A stretch of 64,000 bases of DNA from Leucaena leucocephala (GCA_037074615.1 CM073532.1:18058001-18122000); one strand, 5' to 3'; shown: positions 33,048 to 44,821, counted from the first letter of the stretch. Program-made: numbers and translations. The notes: generated by a model from the sequence alone, not told the origin.

Positions 33048-33174
33048 GCGACCAAAGCTCGAAACCGAAGGTAACACTTCTTTCTCCTTGACTTAAACAC
33101 ATTCGGTAGATCCTGACTGGGAATGGAAAAATTTTTAAAGTTAATTTCCGCTGCGTGTCTTCCAATTCCCTTCA

Positions 33175-34109
33175 GTATTTACTAGTAAAGCAGCAAGAGT
33201 GCTGATGTGGTAGAGAAGAAATACAATAAATATCGTCTTGAATTAAAAAGTGCAGTAAGTCGAGATGAGATCCATGAGTATGGGTATGGATCGAACTATG
33301 GATACCCACATCCATGAAACCTGTAACCAGATAACAAATTCTTCAAAATTGACGTCATATTATGTTAATAGAATTGAAGAGTTTCGGTTTAGATACTATA
33401 AGTGTCTATACTTAAGTCTGTACGGTGTGATTGATAGAATCAAAACGACATACACTCTTACAGGATAAGAGGAACACCGTAACATGTGATTCATACCACA
33501 TGTGCTAAAGAACCGCAAATGGAAAGAAAGTGAATCAATCCCTGTTTCATTGTTGTGTGAATTCCAGAAAGGTATCATCCTTTCATTAATGTCCTTTGAC
33601 TTTGACAGTATTATGGATGTATATTTCAGTTATTGCTACTTTAGTATATGTCCTATGGTCAAATTATATATGAACTAAAGGTATTATACTAGGAAAGCGG
33701 TTGATTCATGTCAAAATGATATATGAGTGACAGAAAGATTGCCAGAATATACACATCCATGCTGTTGTCTGTGACCTATCCTTTATGATATTATTTTGTT
33801 AATTTCATAAGTGTGGATACTATGCATAAATGGAGGCTATCTGAGTTATATGCTACCTCAAGAAGAGTTAGATTAGACATAAAAAAAATGTATATGGATA
33901 AATCTAGGATATTCAAGGCACTATAACTTATTATGATCGAGCTGCATTAAAGGGTTACTTTATGATGGTCTCTGTAAAACGGATTTCTAGTACAAATGCC
34001 CGAATGGAGACGTCATGCCTATGCGGTCACGGCAAAGCACTTAGTATGAAAGAAGGAAGAAAATGAGATTGGAGCCATGACACCTAATCCACCAAGTGTG
34101 AGTGAAAAA
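33175..34109 (+). other. Copia B 3' untranslated region
   Basis: Non-coding sequence between the solo LTR and the 3' LTR. Just before 34110 the text 'caccaagtgtgagtgaaaaa' is a decayed polypurine tract of the copia 'AAGTGGGAG' type. Confidence 0.6.
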
Positions 34110-34463
34110 TGTTAGAAAATGGGCCAGTCCACCCATGGTGGATTAGGCCCAAATCCATGAGTCTGTATAGTGGAGATGGAGAGAGCAGTTATTGAAAAAT
34201 TGCAAAAGGAAAACGTGGGAGAGTGGGAAGTTATTCATAGAACCCACTCCCCCCTATTCAGGCATATATTAGATACACGCATATGCCTCCAATGTGTGCA
34301 GAAAAGAAAAAGAGGTGAAGGCATTTTTCAGTGCCTTTATTCCAATTGCTCTTCTTTAGTGTTTTTGTTGTGTAAAAGTACCAGAGTTTAAACAAAGTGT
34401 TATGGTTACAGTTGGGTATCTCAGTGAATAAGAGAAGATTGAAGGTACGCTCGAAATCTTACA
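34110..34463 (+). repeat. Copia B 3' LTR
   Basis: A 354 bp LTR, TGTTAGAA...CTTACA, which aligns with 17857-17997 plus 24773-24981. It shows the uninterrupted target site of the palindrome. Confidence 0.92.
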
Positions 34464-35445
34464 CTTAAGAAGTACTTTTAATTAAATGATTTGAAAATTT
34501 AGGTGAATGAAATATGTCATTTGAGGCATATAAATATTAGGAAGAAGGATGGAGCTGAATTAAGTTTAAATGGGCTAAATTAAAAATAGGATAAAATTAG
34601 TTTTAATTAATTAATTCACTTAGGAATTTGACATATTTATATTAAGTGACATAATTAATAAATTTTTATATTTTATATCTTACTGTGCATATTATATTTT
34701 AAACTTTATTCGCATGAACTAACAAAGCAGGAAGCTTGGGAGAATTACAGACAACAAAGGACTGCTGTAGCATATTATTTTGCAATCAAGGCTAAGAAAT
34801 TTTGAGAACTCACTGCAAACTTTAAGGACTGAAATGAAAATAAATTTGAGTATAAAATGATAAAAATAACCTTAATTTGAAATCAAAATGAGTCAAAGAA
34901 AATCCCGAGATGAGGCGGAGTGATGCGACACAAAAGAAGGAGTATCTGGACCCCAAAAAACTGGGTGTACAAAATCTTTAAAATAATGGGTTGTGACCCA
35001 CATGCCCCTCGGTTGCATTATTAAATGTGTGTATTCTTTTTTTCTTAACATTTTATTTAATTTATTTTTTATAATTTCTTCTATTCTTACACTCTCTTTT
35101 TATTCTTAATATAAAATTTAATTAATTAATTTAAAAAAATTAAAAAAAAGTTAATTAATTACTTTTATTTTCCTTAATTTCCTAAATTGCCTTTGTTTTT
35201 TCTAAATTATTGTTTCAACTTTTAATATTTTTATGAGAAGTTATAATAAATTTTATATATATAGGAGCACTATATTTTTAATACATATAGATATCCTATT
35301 ATTAGAAATAATCATATTTAAAATATAATTAGAAACTGAATGTGAATAGATTTTTTAATAAGAATTTAAATATTGGTTTGCAACTTTGAATTTTGTTAGT
35401 GCATATGATTACTATTTGAGTCTTTTAATGACTGAAATTTATTAT

Positions 35446-35868
35446 AAGACTGTTTGGATAAGAGTTTAGAAAATAACTTATAAAAAAATAGTTTTTAGAC
35501 AGCTTTTAGAAAAAGTTTTTTAGAGAATAATTTATAAAAAAATAAATGATTCTGAATAAATGAGTGTTTGGGTAATTATTACCAGAAGAACTTTTATAAT
35601 TAGAAAATTATTAAAAATAGGAGAGAGGAGAGAAAAGAGAGGGTGTGAGAAAAAGTAAGGGTAAAATAGTAATTGGGTAGTTCATAAGCTCTTTTACTAC
35701 TACAGAAACTAATCTCAGTAGTTTATCTAAAATTTTAGTTTTAAACTATAGTTTAGTTCAAAGACTATTTTAAACAAATATAGTTGTTTGTTTTATAATT
35801 TCTTCAAACCAAAATTTGGGTTAGAAATCCTTTTAAAATCTTAGTTTTATGAGTTTCCAAACATGCCG
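35446..35868 (-). mobile_element. MITE, copy 1
   Basis: A ~423 bp non-coding element with short inverted ends around TGTTTGG/CCAAACA. Reverse-complemented, it aligns by eye along its length with the MITE at 38852-39384, including the shared 'ccaattactattttaccc' and the 'ctttttcttacaccctctct'-like block. The ends are decayed, and a TSD is not clear. Confidence 0.65.
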
Positions 35869-37431
35869 TGGTATAGTATTTGATACTCATTGTTTCTTTG
35901 ATTTACAAATTTACAAATTTTTCAGGATAATTTTTATGTGTTTATGCTAGTTTTTAGAATTTAAAAATAGTTATTTAAAAATAAAAACAGTATAATTACT
36001 TTGCACAAGTAAACATTATTCACTTTATAGGATACATGTGTGTATTATTAAATTATTATTATTTTTAATTATTGTTAAAAGAACATCAATATAAATATTT
36101 TTTTATAAATAATATATCTTATATTAGATCCTTTAAATTAAAGGATATAATATTAAGTACCAAAGGATCCTTTACTTTTTATAATCAAAATTAACTTTTA
36201 AATTAGATCCTACATTAAGTATTAAAGGAATAATTTTTTTATAAGACTCTTCTAAAATTCAAAGAACCAGGTTAAGCTTATTTATTTAATCAAATTTTAA
36301 AATGTTTAAATAATTATAATATGTTAATTTGAAAAGAATATACTAATATTTTATTTAATCCTACTTAAATTTATTTATTTTTCTTTCTTTTAAAAATTAT
36401 GGCTTATTGTATTCACAAGTAAATTTACAATTGCTGATAAACATTTTAACAAAAAAAATTACTAGTACAAGAATAGAAGAAATTATAAAAGAAATAGATC
36501 AAATGAAATGTTAAAAAAGAATGTATATGTGTATATATACACTAATTTAACTTATAGCAGAGAATAGAATGACAGAAACCTGGGAATGGCAAAAGACAAA
36601 AAGGAAGGCTGCCTTTTGTGTTATTGTTCATTGGAAAGGAAAAAGAAAGACGCGGGCATGCCCCGATGCTTCTTGATGTGTGGGAAATGAATCTACTCCA
36701 ATCCAAACACCCCTCCCTCGCGCTTTCTTTTTTCTTTTCTTTCTTTTTAATTTCCCACCTAGCTTTCATATTCCTACGTACTCTATTTTTGGGTAACCCT
36801 CCTAATTGCCATTAATGTCCTTCATGCCAACCGATTGATTTGTCTTTGTCTGCACATGAACGTTTTATTTCTAACTTGAAAGAAAGATACAAGGACCCTC
36901 ATACAAATTGTTCTGCATATCAATTACACCTATGCTTTATTTAAAGTAAAATATTTTAATTACCCTCAATTTTATCTTAATTGGATGAATATTCTCTCTA
37001 TTTTAAAAACTTATTGATAAGACTATATTTCATAATTAAATAGGTGTAAATACTGAGATATATTAGATTAAATATATACTTATTCTATATCTATTTAATT
37101 TATTTTATCTAATTTTTTCAAAATCTAATCCCCCAGATAAAGAGGATTATTATTACAAAATTTGCTCATATATTATTTTATTTTTAGGAAAAATTGTGAG
37201 GTTCATGATAAAAGGAAAATTACAAGAATATATATATAGGGCAACAAATGCGTGGGACCCACAAGAGAATAAAAAATAATAAAAAGGATGAATTTGAAGC
37301 ATGGCGTGCTGGAAGCGGAGGAAGCACTTTATCTAATATATATTAGATTTTAGGAAAAGAACAGAAAACGTGATCTGGAAGGAAGGGTATGGGGGAGAAA
37401 AAGAGTTCGACTGGAAGGAGGAATTTCAGAC

Positions 37432-37439
37432 TATAAATA
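37432..37439 (+). promoter_or_regulatory. TATA box of a remnant promoter
   Basis: TATAAATA followed by ~70 bp of leader-like sequence; the surroundings resemble an LTR U3/R junction, but no paired LTR is found. Confidence 0.4.
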
Positions 37440-38230
37440 GAGGCTTCAAGAGTCACTCGAGAACCATTGAATCGTTACTCAGAATTCTCTAAGAGTAACA
37501 AGTTCTAGAGTTTCTTAATTTTTTAATTCCTTGTAATTACTTTGTTATATTTGGGAATTTTAAAATAATATTGTTTATAGTTTATTTTATTATGAGTTTC
37601 TAAATTCCTTAGTTAGGGTCGAGATATAACGGCCTGGGAATCTAATTTCTATTATTTTGTTTTGACTCTTTTTATAAATCTTTCATGAATATATTTTGTT
37701 TCATTTTATTATATTTATTCCTCTCATTCTTCATGTGGAATTTATAATTGGCTACCATTTAATCTAATTTATAGTTGATCTTGATGGACTAGGAGGTGAA
37801 AAGAGGACCTAAATCTAGAGAAATAGACATGGTTATTTATGCTAAGGATAGTTATAGATATTCATGGTGATTTAAGACTATAGCTTTATGGTTTAAGTAA
37901 TTGTTTAGATATTGTAGGAACCAATTCAACTCTAATTGGGAGAATGTTATGACATTTTTACAATAGTTGTCGCTATAATAAATTAAAAAGTCAATTAAAT
38001 GATAGAAACTAATAACCTATAGGGTGAATCCTCAACACCAACAGTTTCAGTGATTGAGTTTACATCTTATTTAGCTTTTGATTACTATTATTGTCTTTTT
38101 ACTCTCATTTATTAATTCATCTCACCTCCTGAATTACTTAAGCTTAGATTAAACATTAAGCAAACGAATATTTGCAAAAATAAGAAAATACAAATTAAGG
38201 AAAAAAAGGAACTAAAATATATTTCAATAT

Positions 38231-38539
38231 TATTATAAATATTAAAGAAAATGGATGTCCATAACCACCAACCCTTAGGATTCATTTTCTCTTAATGTCC
38301 TTAACTTCATAACCTCCTCAAAGAATTGCTTGGAGGAGTTTCTTGTTGTAAAATGTCATTATGTTACCATTTATTCCTTTATAACCTTTGTATTAGCTTT
38401 AAGGGTTTGGGGTCTATAAATAGAGATAATGTAGAAGAGAAAAAGATACCCATGTGAATGAGAAATACTCCATTTGCTCTCCTCTAAATTCTTATCTTGT
38501 TGTCCTCTTCTCTTCTCTAATTTTCTTATTTTTATAACA
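38231..38539 (+). repeat. Copia C 5' LTR
   Basis: A 309 bp LTR starting TATTATAAAT (TG mutated to TA; the 3' LTR keeps TGTTATAAAT) and ending TTATAACA. TATA box at 38415-38422. Confidence 0.95.
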
Positions 38540-38554
38540 CGTTATCAGCACGAC
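38540..38554 (+). promoter_or_regulatory. Copia C primer-binding site, unusual
   Basis: CGTTATCAGCACGAC directly follows the LTR. It is not the tRNA-iMet 3'-end complement used by the other elements here. From memory of plant tRNA-Ile(AAU), it complements the anticodon arm (GUCGUGCU-A34-AUAACG) except for C opposite position 34, which is inosine in the mature tRNA and pairs with C. This suggests an internal half-tRNA primer, as in Drosophila copia, but with tRNA-Ile. Confidence 0.6.
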
Positions 38555-38851
38555 TTTGCTCTGAAAAATTTAAGGTATAAACTTATTGTCAATTCATATA
38601 TTATTATGTTCAATTATATACAAATGTTATTAGTTTTCTCTCTATCTAATTATCATATATATTTTTTCTTTTCTTTATCATATGCTATCTTAATATATTT
38701 TAGTAGTATATAATATTTTCATTTACCCTATTACACAATTTTCCTCTTACCTAATTATTATGTGTAATTTTTTTATACATTTGTTATATATTCTAATATA
38801 ATTTATTATGTTATTCTTTTATATTCATTTTAATTTTTGTTGTTAGATTAT

Positions 38852-39384
38852 GGGCCTGTTTGGTAAGCCTTAAACCGCAGTTTTAAAAGGATTTTTGGCC
38901 CAAACCTCGGTTTGGAGAAATTTCAAAATAAACAGGCTTATTTATCCATAAGTGCTTTTGGACAAAACCATGGTTTAAAACCATAGTTTTGAATAAGCTA
39001 TTTAAAATAGCTTTTTCAACAGTAAAAGTACTTATGGACTATCCAATTACTATCTTACCCCTACTTTTTCTTACACTCTCTCTCCTATCTCATACTTTTT
39101 CTTACACCCTCTCTCCTATCTCCTACTTTTTCTTACACCCTCTCTCCTTTCTCCTCTCTTCCCTCTCTCATCTTTCTTCTCTTTTCTCTACCTCCCTCCT
39201 CTCTATTACTTTAAATCAAATCAAACCTTTTTTGGTAATTTACCACCATAAAAAGTCATTCTAAAAATAACTATCCAAACACCTATTTATTCAAAACCAC
39301 TTTTTTTCTATAAACTCTTCTCCAAAAGTCCTTTTTCATAAGTTGTCCATAAGCCCTTTTTCAAAATCCTATCAAAACAGGCCC
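38852..39384 (+). mobile_element. MITE, copy 2, nested in copia C leader
   Basis: A 533 bp non-coding element with inverted ends GGGCCTGTTTGG and CCAAAACAGGCCC-like (the right end reads GGGCCTGTTTTGATAGG inverted). It is flanked by TAT on both sides, a possible 3 bp TSD. The superfamily is uncertain: end sequence and TSD length fit PIF/Harbinger better than hAT. It is related to copy 1 at 35446-35868. Confidence 0.75.
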
Positions 39385-40096
39385 TATATATATGTGTGTG
39401 GATTATCTTTCTTATATTTTATTCTTATGTAAAATATTATATTTTTTTTCTTCTTTTGATATATTATTATGACTTATTCTTTATTTATATGGGTGTGAGT
39501 TGTTATTTATATTTTTAATTTCCATTTCCTGTATGTTGTTTACATTTCTAATTCTCCTCCCCATATATTCATTAATTTATATTTCAATTGATTTATTTAT
39601 TTTATTTATTTATTTATTTTGTTTCTTTATTTATGCCGTTTATGATGAAAATTATATATTCATTTTATATTATTAGCATTATTATATATTTATTATATTT
39701 TGTATTATTAGCATTATTATATATTTATTACAATTATGTAATATTCATTTATTTATATTACGAACTACTTATACTATGTTACTATTTATATATTAGATTT
39801 ATGTTATTTCTAATTCTATGTATTGTAACATATTTTTTATATTGTTTATATTTATGCATGTTTCTTTATGTTATTTAATTTATTTTGTTATATTTATTTA
39901 TATTTATTTAATTTATATTACTTATTTTATTTATGTTGTTTCTATTGTAGCATTATTTATGTTGTTTCTTTATTTATGCCATTTATATTTATTTTGAATA
40001 TATAATGTTTAATTGATTTATAGTTTTATTATCATTATTTTTTTTCCAATTAATTTTATCATAATTCTAATTGTTATTATTATTTTAGTTTGATCC
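39385..40096 (+). other. Copia C leader, AT-rich
   Basis: Very A+T-rich leader between the MITE and the gag ATG, with Tyr/Ile-rich accidental ORFs and no recognised function. Confidence 0.65.
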
Positions 40097-41149
40097 ATGG
40101 CTAATCTTATCAAACTCGAGTTTACCGCTCTTGATATCTCGGGAAAAAATTATCTGTCTTGGGTTTTAGATGCTGAAATCCACTTAGATGCCAAAGGTCT
40201 AGGGAATGCTATTTTACCTGAAAATGAAGCAAGCAGTCAAGACAAGGATAAGGCCATGATTTTTCTTCGCCACCATTTACATGAGGGAATAAAAGATGAA
40301 TACCTAACGGTGAAAGATTCGTTAGAGTTGTGGAATAATTTAAAAGAACAATATGATCACCAAAAGACGGTAATCTTGCCCAAAGCTCGTTATGAATGGT
40401 TGCATTTGAGGCTACAAGATTTTAAATCTGTATCTGAATATAATTCATCTATTTTTAAAATAAGTTCTCAATTGAAATTGTGTGGTGAGAAAATAACAGA
40501 TAAGGACTTATTAGAAAAAACTTTTTCAATCTTTCATGCTTCAAATGTGCTCCTGCAGCAGCAATACTGTGAGAAAGGTTTTAAAAAGTATTCTGAACTA
40601 ATCTCATGTCTTCTTGTGGCTGAACAAAATAATGAACTGTTGATGAAAAATCATGAGATCCATCCCATTGGATCAGCTCCATTCCCTGAAGCGAATGTGA
40701 CTGAACGTACTAATTTTCATGCCTATGGTCGTGGTCGTGGTCGCGGTCGTGGTCGTGACCATGGCCGTGGCCGTGGTAGGGGACGTGGCAATTACCGTCA
40801 TCATAGTGGGGGAAGTAATTATAATCTGAATACCCACCAAAAGAAGAAGCATAATGAAGGGCAGAAAAAAGATAAAGGTGGTCCTTCAAAAACTGTGGAA
40901 AATCTATGTTATAGGTGTGGGATGAAGGGGCACTGGTGGCGTACCTGTCGTACGCCTGAGCATCTAGCAAAGCTTTATCAAGCCTCCATAAAAAAGAATT
41001 CAAAGAACATGGAAGCAAATATGATTTTGCAAGATGACGATGTTGAGGCAAATTTTGCATACAAAAATGATGATACCAATAAGCTAGATGATGGCCTTGA
41101 TGCTATGACACATTTAGATATGGTTGATTTCTTTGATAATCATGATTAG
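40097..41149 (+). CDS. Copia C Gag, intact ORF
   Basis: A complete 350-codon Gag. Residues ~1-175 are the UBN2-type capsid region ('LEFTALDISGKNYLSWVLDA', 'LWNNLKEQYDHQKTVILP', 'LLVAEQNNELLMKNH'). Residues ~215-235 are an Arg/Gly run of RGRGRG type, followed by a basic stretch. Residues ~275-288 are the CCHC knuckle 'CYRCGMKGHWWRTC', then an acidic tail to 'FFDNHD'. It has its own stop, and pol starts 166 bp later, so Gag is made as a separate protein. It is the only fully open retrotransposon gene in the window; the first ATG after the leader (GATCCATGGC) is the natural start. It could package RNA of this element if expressed. Confidence 0.93.
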   Translation: MANLIKLEFTALDISGKNYLSWVLDAEIHLDAKGLGNAILPENEASSQDKDKAMIFLRHHLHEGIKDEYLTVKDSLELWNNLKEQYDHQKTVILPKARYEWLHLRLQDFKSVSEYNSSIFKISSQLKLCGEKITDKDLLEKTFSIFHASNVLLQQQYCEKGFKKYSELISCLLVAEQNNELLMKNHEIHPIGSAPFPEANVTERTNFHAYGRGRGRGRGRDHGRGRGRGRGNYRHHSGGSNYNLNTHQKKKHNEGQKKDKGGPSKTVENLCYRCGMKGHWWRTCRTPEHLAKLYQASIKKNSKNMEANMILQDDDVEANFAYKNDDTNKLDDGLDAMTHLDMVDFFDNHD

Positions 41150-41315
41150 ATAAACAAATTTGGCAGAAAAAGAATAAAATTAATGCAATTTATGTTTTAT
41201 TTATATTTTATCCTAATTTAGTTTATACTTTATGCTTTATTTATGTTTACTTTTATTTTCTTGTTTTAAGAGCATTATTGTTAATAATGTATTTTAATAC
41301 ATTTATTTTCTTTTA

Positions 41316-41876
41316 ATGAAGAATATGGATGTTCCTCTCTCTTTTATTGGGCAAAAGAATGAAGATATATGTCTCATAGATAGTGCTACAACACATACCA
41401 TACTCAAAGATAAAAAATATTTTTCTCATTTGACAATGAATGGAGTAAGCATCAATACTATAGCGGGTAATACAAAACTAATTGAAGGCTCCGGAAGAGC
41501 AATGATAATATTACCCAAAGCGACAAAATTTGTTATTAATGATGCTTTATATTCCTCTAAGTCTCAAAGAAATTTGTTAAGTTTTAAGGATATCTACCGA
41601 AATGGATATCATATTGAGATTATAGATGAGAAAAGTATTGAATATCTACATATTACAATTGTTAGACATGGAGAAAAATGTGTTCTTGAAAAAGTACCTG
41701 CAATATGTTCTGGTTTGTACTATACAAATATTAATATAATTGAAATAAATGTTACAGTAAACCAGAAGTTTACTGATAAAAATATATTCATTGTTTGGCA
41801 TGATCGGTTAGGCCATCCCGGATCAACTATGATGCGAAGAATTATTGAAAATTCACATGGACATCCATTGAAGAGC
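41316..41876 (+). pseudogene. Copia C protease and GAG-pre-integrase
   Basis: Opens with an ATG (MKNMDVPLSF). The protease active site is 'CLIDSATTHTILKD' (DSA form, usual in this copia group), then 'LYSSKSQRNLLSFKDIYRNG' and the GAG-pre-integrase 'VWHDRLGHPGSTMMRRII'. It ends at a TAG (41877) where pol should continue into the 'SCVAWSQGKLITRPS' zinc-finger region. Confidence 0.9.
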
Positions 41877-41879
41877 TAG

Positions 41880-43254
41880 AAGATTCTTCAATTTAAAGAT
41901 TTCTCATGTGTTGCTTGGTCTCAGGGAAAACTAATTACAAGACCCTCATTAACAAAAGTTGGGGTAGAATCCCCTGCATTTCTAGAACGTATCCAAGGGG
42001 ATATATGTGGACCTATTCATCCACCATGTGGACCATTTAGATATTTTATGGTTTTAATAGATGCATCTACAAGATGGTCACATGTGTGTTTGTTATCTAC
42101 ACGTAATTTAGCATTTGCTAGATTAGTTGCTCAAATAATTCAATTAAGAGCACAGTTTCCAGAATATGCAATTAAGACAATTCATCTTGATAATGCGAGT
42201 GAGTTTGCATCTCAAATGTTTAATGATTATTGCATGGCAACTGAAATAACAGTGGAGAAATCTGTTACTCACGTCCACACTCAAAATGGTTTAGCAGAAT
42301 CATTAATTAAATGCCTCCAATTGATTGCTAGACCAATGCTTATGAGAACAAAACTTCCCATTTTAGCTTGGGGGGACATGAATTTTACATGCAGCAGCAA
42401 TTATACGCATCAGGCCAACAAGTTATCATAAATTCTCCCCATTACAGTTGGCTTTTGGTCAGGAGCCAAATATTTCTCATCTTAGAATTTTTGGATGTGC
42501 GGTATTTGTCCCAATTGCTCCACCACAACGCACAAAGATGGGATCTCAAACAAGGTTAGGAATATATATTGGTTATGAATCTCCCTCTATAATCAAGTAT
42601 TTAGAACCACTAAAAGGAGATTTGTTTACGGCACATTTTGATGATTGTCATTTTGATGAGATAAATTTTCCAACATTAGGGGGAGATAATAAGCAGCTGG
42701 ATAAAGAAATTACATGGAAAGCATTATCGTTGTCTCATTTAGATCCTCGAACACAACAATGTGAGCTTGAAGTTCAAAAAATAATTCATTTATAAAATAT
42801 TGCAAATCAACTGCTAGATGCATTTACTGACCCCAAGAGAATTATCAAATCTCATATTCCAGCTAAAAATGCCCCAATTAGAATTGATGTCCCAGCAGGG
42901 CAAGTAGTAAGTGCAAATAAAACTAAACCACGCTTGAAGCGTGGTAGACCTATTGGTTCTAAAGATAAAATTCCTAGAAAAAAAAGAGTAAACAATCAAG
43001 ATGGTCAAATTGAGGAGGATGGTCTTATAGGAGAGACCCAAGACATAACAAATCAAAAGACCCCAGAAGAGGTCCAGGTACCTGAAAATAATGAAGAGAT
43101 CTCGATAAGTTATGTTACTACGGGAAAAAGATGGAACCGAAAAAATATAGTCGTCGACGATATTTTTTCATACAGTGTTGCTGTTGAAATAACTAATCAA
43201 AGTGAGGATCTTGAACCTAGGTCAGTTGAAGAATGTAGACATAGAAATGATTAG
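41880..43254 (+). pseudogene. Copia C integrase and linker
   Basis: The integrase core shows 'IQGDICGPIHPPCGPFRYFM', 'VLIDASTRWSHVCLLSTRN', 'KTIHLDNASEFASQMF' and 'HTQNGLAESLIKCLQLI' (catalytic D, D, E). A frameshift near 42380-42430 leads to 'LAFGQEPNISHLRIFGCAVF' and 'RLGIYIGYESPSIIKYLEPL'. A stop at 42793 and then the linker with a basic patch 'RLKRGRPIGSKDKIPRKKR', similar to an AT-hook, end at a stop at 43252. Confidence 0.9.
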
Positions 43255-44269
43255 CCAAAATGGAAAGACGCAATTCAAGCAGAATTGAATTCACTTTCAA
43301 AACGTGAAGTTTTTGGACTTGTAGTCTAAATACCAAATGGTGTTAAACCAGTTGGGTATAGATGGGCTTTTGTGCGAAAACAAAATGAGAAAAATGAGAT
43401 TGTTAGATACAAAGCACGACTTGTGGCACAAGATTTTTCACAAAGACCTGGCATTGATTATGAAGAAACATATTCTCTGTGGTGGATACAATTACTTTAA
43501 GATATCTAATTAGTCTGGTAGTGCATGAAAGACTTGATATGTGTCTGATGGATGTTGTTACAGCATACTTGTATGGTTCTTTAGATACTAAAATTTATAT
43601 GAAAATTCCTGAAGGATTTAAATTGCCTGAAGCATGTAAGAATTCTCGAGAAAATTATGCAATTCGTTTGCATAAATCCTTATACGGATTAAAATAATCT
43701 GGAAGAATGTGGTATAACCGTCTAAGTGAATATTTGTTAAAGGCGGCTTACAAAAATGACTCAATCAACCCATGTGTTTTTATAAAAAGGAATACATCAG
43801 AATTTGTTATAATTGCTGTCTATGTGGATGATTTGAATATAATTGGAACTCCTGAAGAGCTTCAAAAAGCAGTTGATTGTTTAAAGAGAGAATTTGAAAT
43901 GAAAGATCTTGGAAAAATAAAGTTTTGTCTCGGTTTACAAATCGAGCACTTAACAAATGGAGTTTTTCTTCATCAATCAGCTTATATTGAAAAAATATTA
44001 AAGCAATTTTATATGGATAAAGCGCATCCATTAACTACTCCAATGGTTGTGAGATCGCTAGTTAAAGAAAAAGATCCTTTTTGCCCTCAAGAGGAAAATG
44101 AAGAACTTATTGGTCCAGAAGTACCATATCTTAGTGCTATAGGGGCACTAATATATCTTGCTAATTCAACACGACTTGATATTGCATTTGCTGTGAGTTT
44201 ATTGGCAAGATTTAGTTTTTCCCCAACAAGAAGACATTAGAATGGAGTCAAACATATATTTTGATACCT
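43255..44269 (+). pseudogene. Copia C reverse transcriptase
   Basis: The RT begins 'PKWKDAIQAELNSLSKREVF', with a stop at 43327, then 'RYKARLVAQDFSQRPGIDYE', a frameshift at about 43480, 'MDVVTAYLYGSLDTKIYMKI', 'LHKSLYGLK' with a stop where Q is expected, and 'IAVYVDDLNIIGTPEEL' with the catalytic YVDD. It ends 'RLDIAFAVSLLARFSFSPT'. Several stops make it inactive. Confidence 0.92.
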
Positions 44270-44821
44270 TCGAGGGACAACTGATATGGGATTATTTTAT
44301 TCTAATGAATCTGGATCACAATTGATTGGTTATGCAGATGCAGGGTTTTTATCAGATCCACATAAAGGTAGATCTCAAACAGGATATTTATTTACTTGTG
44401 GAGGTACAGCTATATCTTGGCGTTCAATAAAACAAACTTTATCAGCTACCTCATCAAATCATGCAGAAATAATTGCAGTTCATGAGACAAGTCGAGAATG
44501 TGTTTGGTTAAGGTTAGTAATCCAACATATCCAAAGAATGAGTGGACTACTTTCGAAGCAAGAGATTCCAACAGTATTATATGAAGATAATACAGCATGC
44601 ATAGCTCAACTAAAAGGAGGATATATCAAAGGAGATAGAACAAAACATATTTCTCCGAAATTCTTTTTCACTCATGATCTTATGAAAAATGATGATATAG
44701 ATGTTCTGCAAATTCGATCATGTGACAACCTTGCAGATTTGTTTACCAAGACACTACCAACTAAGCCATTTGAGAAGTTAGTGTATGGTATTGGAATGCG
44801 CAGATTCAAAGACATAAATTG
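44270..44821 (+). pseudogene. Copia C RNase H and pol C-terminus
   Basis: 'LIGYADAGFLSDPHKGRSQT', 'SATSSNHAEIIAVHETSREC' and 'LYEDNTACIAQLKGG' show the RNase H acidic residues (D, E, D). It ends 'NLADLFTKTLPTKPFEKLVY' and 'IGMRRFKDIN'. This segment itself (44286-44822) is open; the break lies upstream. Confidence 0.9.

Larger units (their letters stand above)
31220..33174 (+). mobile_element. Solo LTR of copia family A
   Basis: A 1955 bp solo LTR, TGTTGGAA...CCCTTCA, in the plus orientation, with perfect target duplication GTATT (31215-31219, 33175-33179). No internal sequence. It is the fullest LTR of family A in the window and defines the family LTR at ~1.95 kb. It includes a (TA)n run and the GGTCGCGACC array. 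Confidence 0.95.
17857..34463 (+). mobile_element. Copia element B, non-autonomous, with three insertions
   Basis: A Ty1/copia element on the plus strand. The 5' LTR is split into 17857-17997 and 24773-24981, the PBS is 24983-24995, gag/pol remnants run 25924-31040, and the 3' LTR is 34110-34463. Flanks are CTTAG (17852) and CTTAA (34464), a one-mismatch TSD. I hand-count 14 differences in the first 141 bp of the two LTRs (about 10%), so the insertion is old. It was later hit by the gypsy palindrome (17998-24767), an unidentified insert (28431-29818) and a family A solo LTR (31220-33174). The RT/RNase H core is deleted. Confidence 0.93.
34464..38230. other. AT-rich intergenic DNA
   Basis: No convincing gene. 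It holds a MITE (35446-35868) and a TATA-type promoter remnant (37432). From ~37500 to 38230 the text resembles a retrotransposon leader but carries no coding sequence. AATAT (38226-38230) is the left TSD of copia C. Confidence 0.6.

Noticed and set aside
39588..39878. Hydrophobic ORF resembling a membrane protein
   Set aside because: AT-rich leader DNA gives Tyr/Ile/Leu codons by composition; there is no conservation or start context.
40710..41060. Minus-strand ORF rich in His/Asp (HGHGHDHD) as a metal-binding protein
   Set aside because: It is the antisense shadow of the RG-rich stretch in copia C gag.
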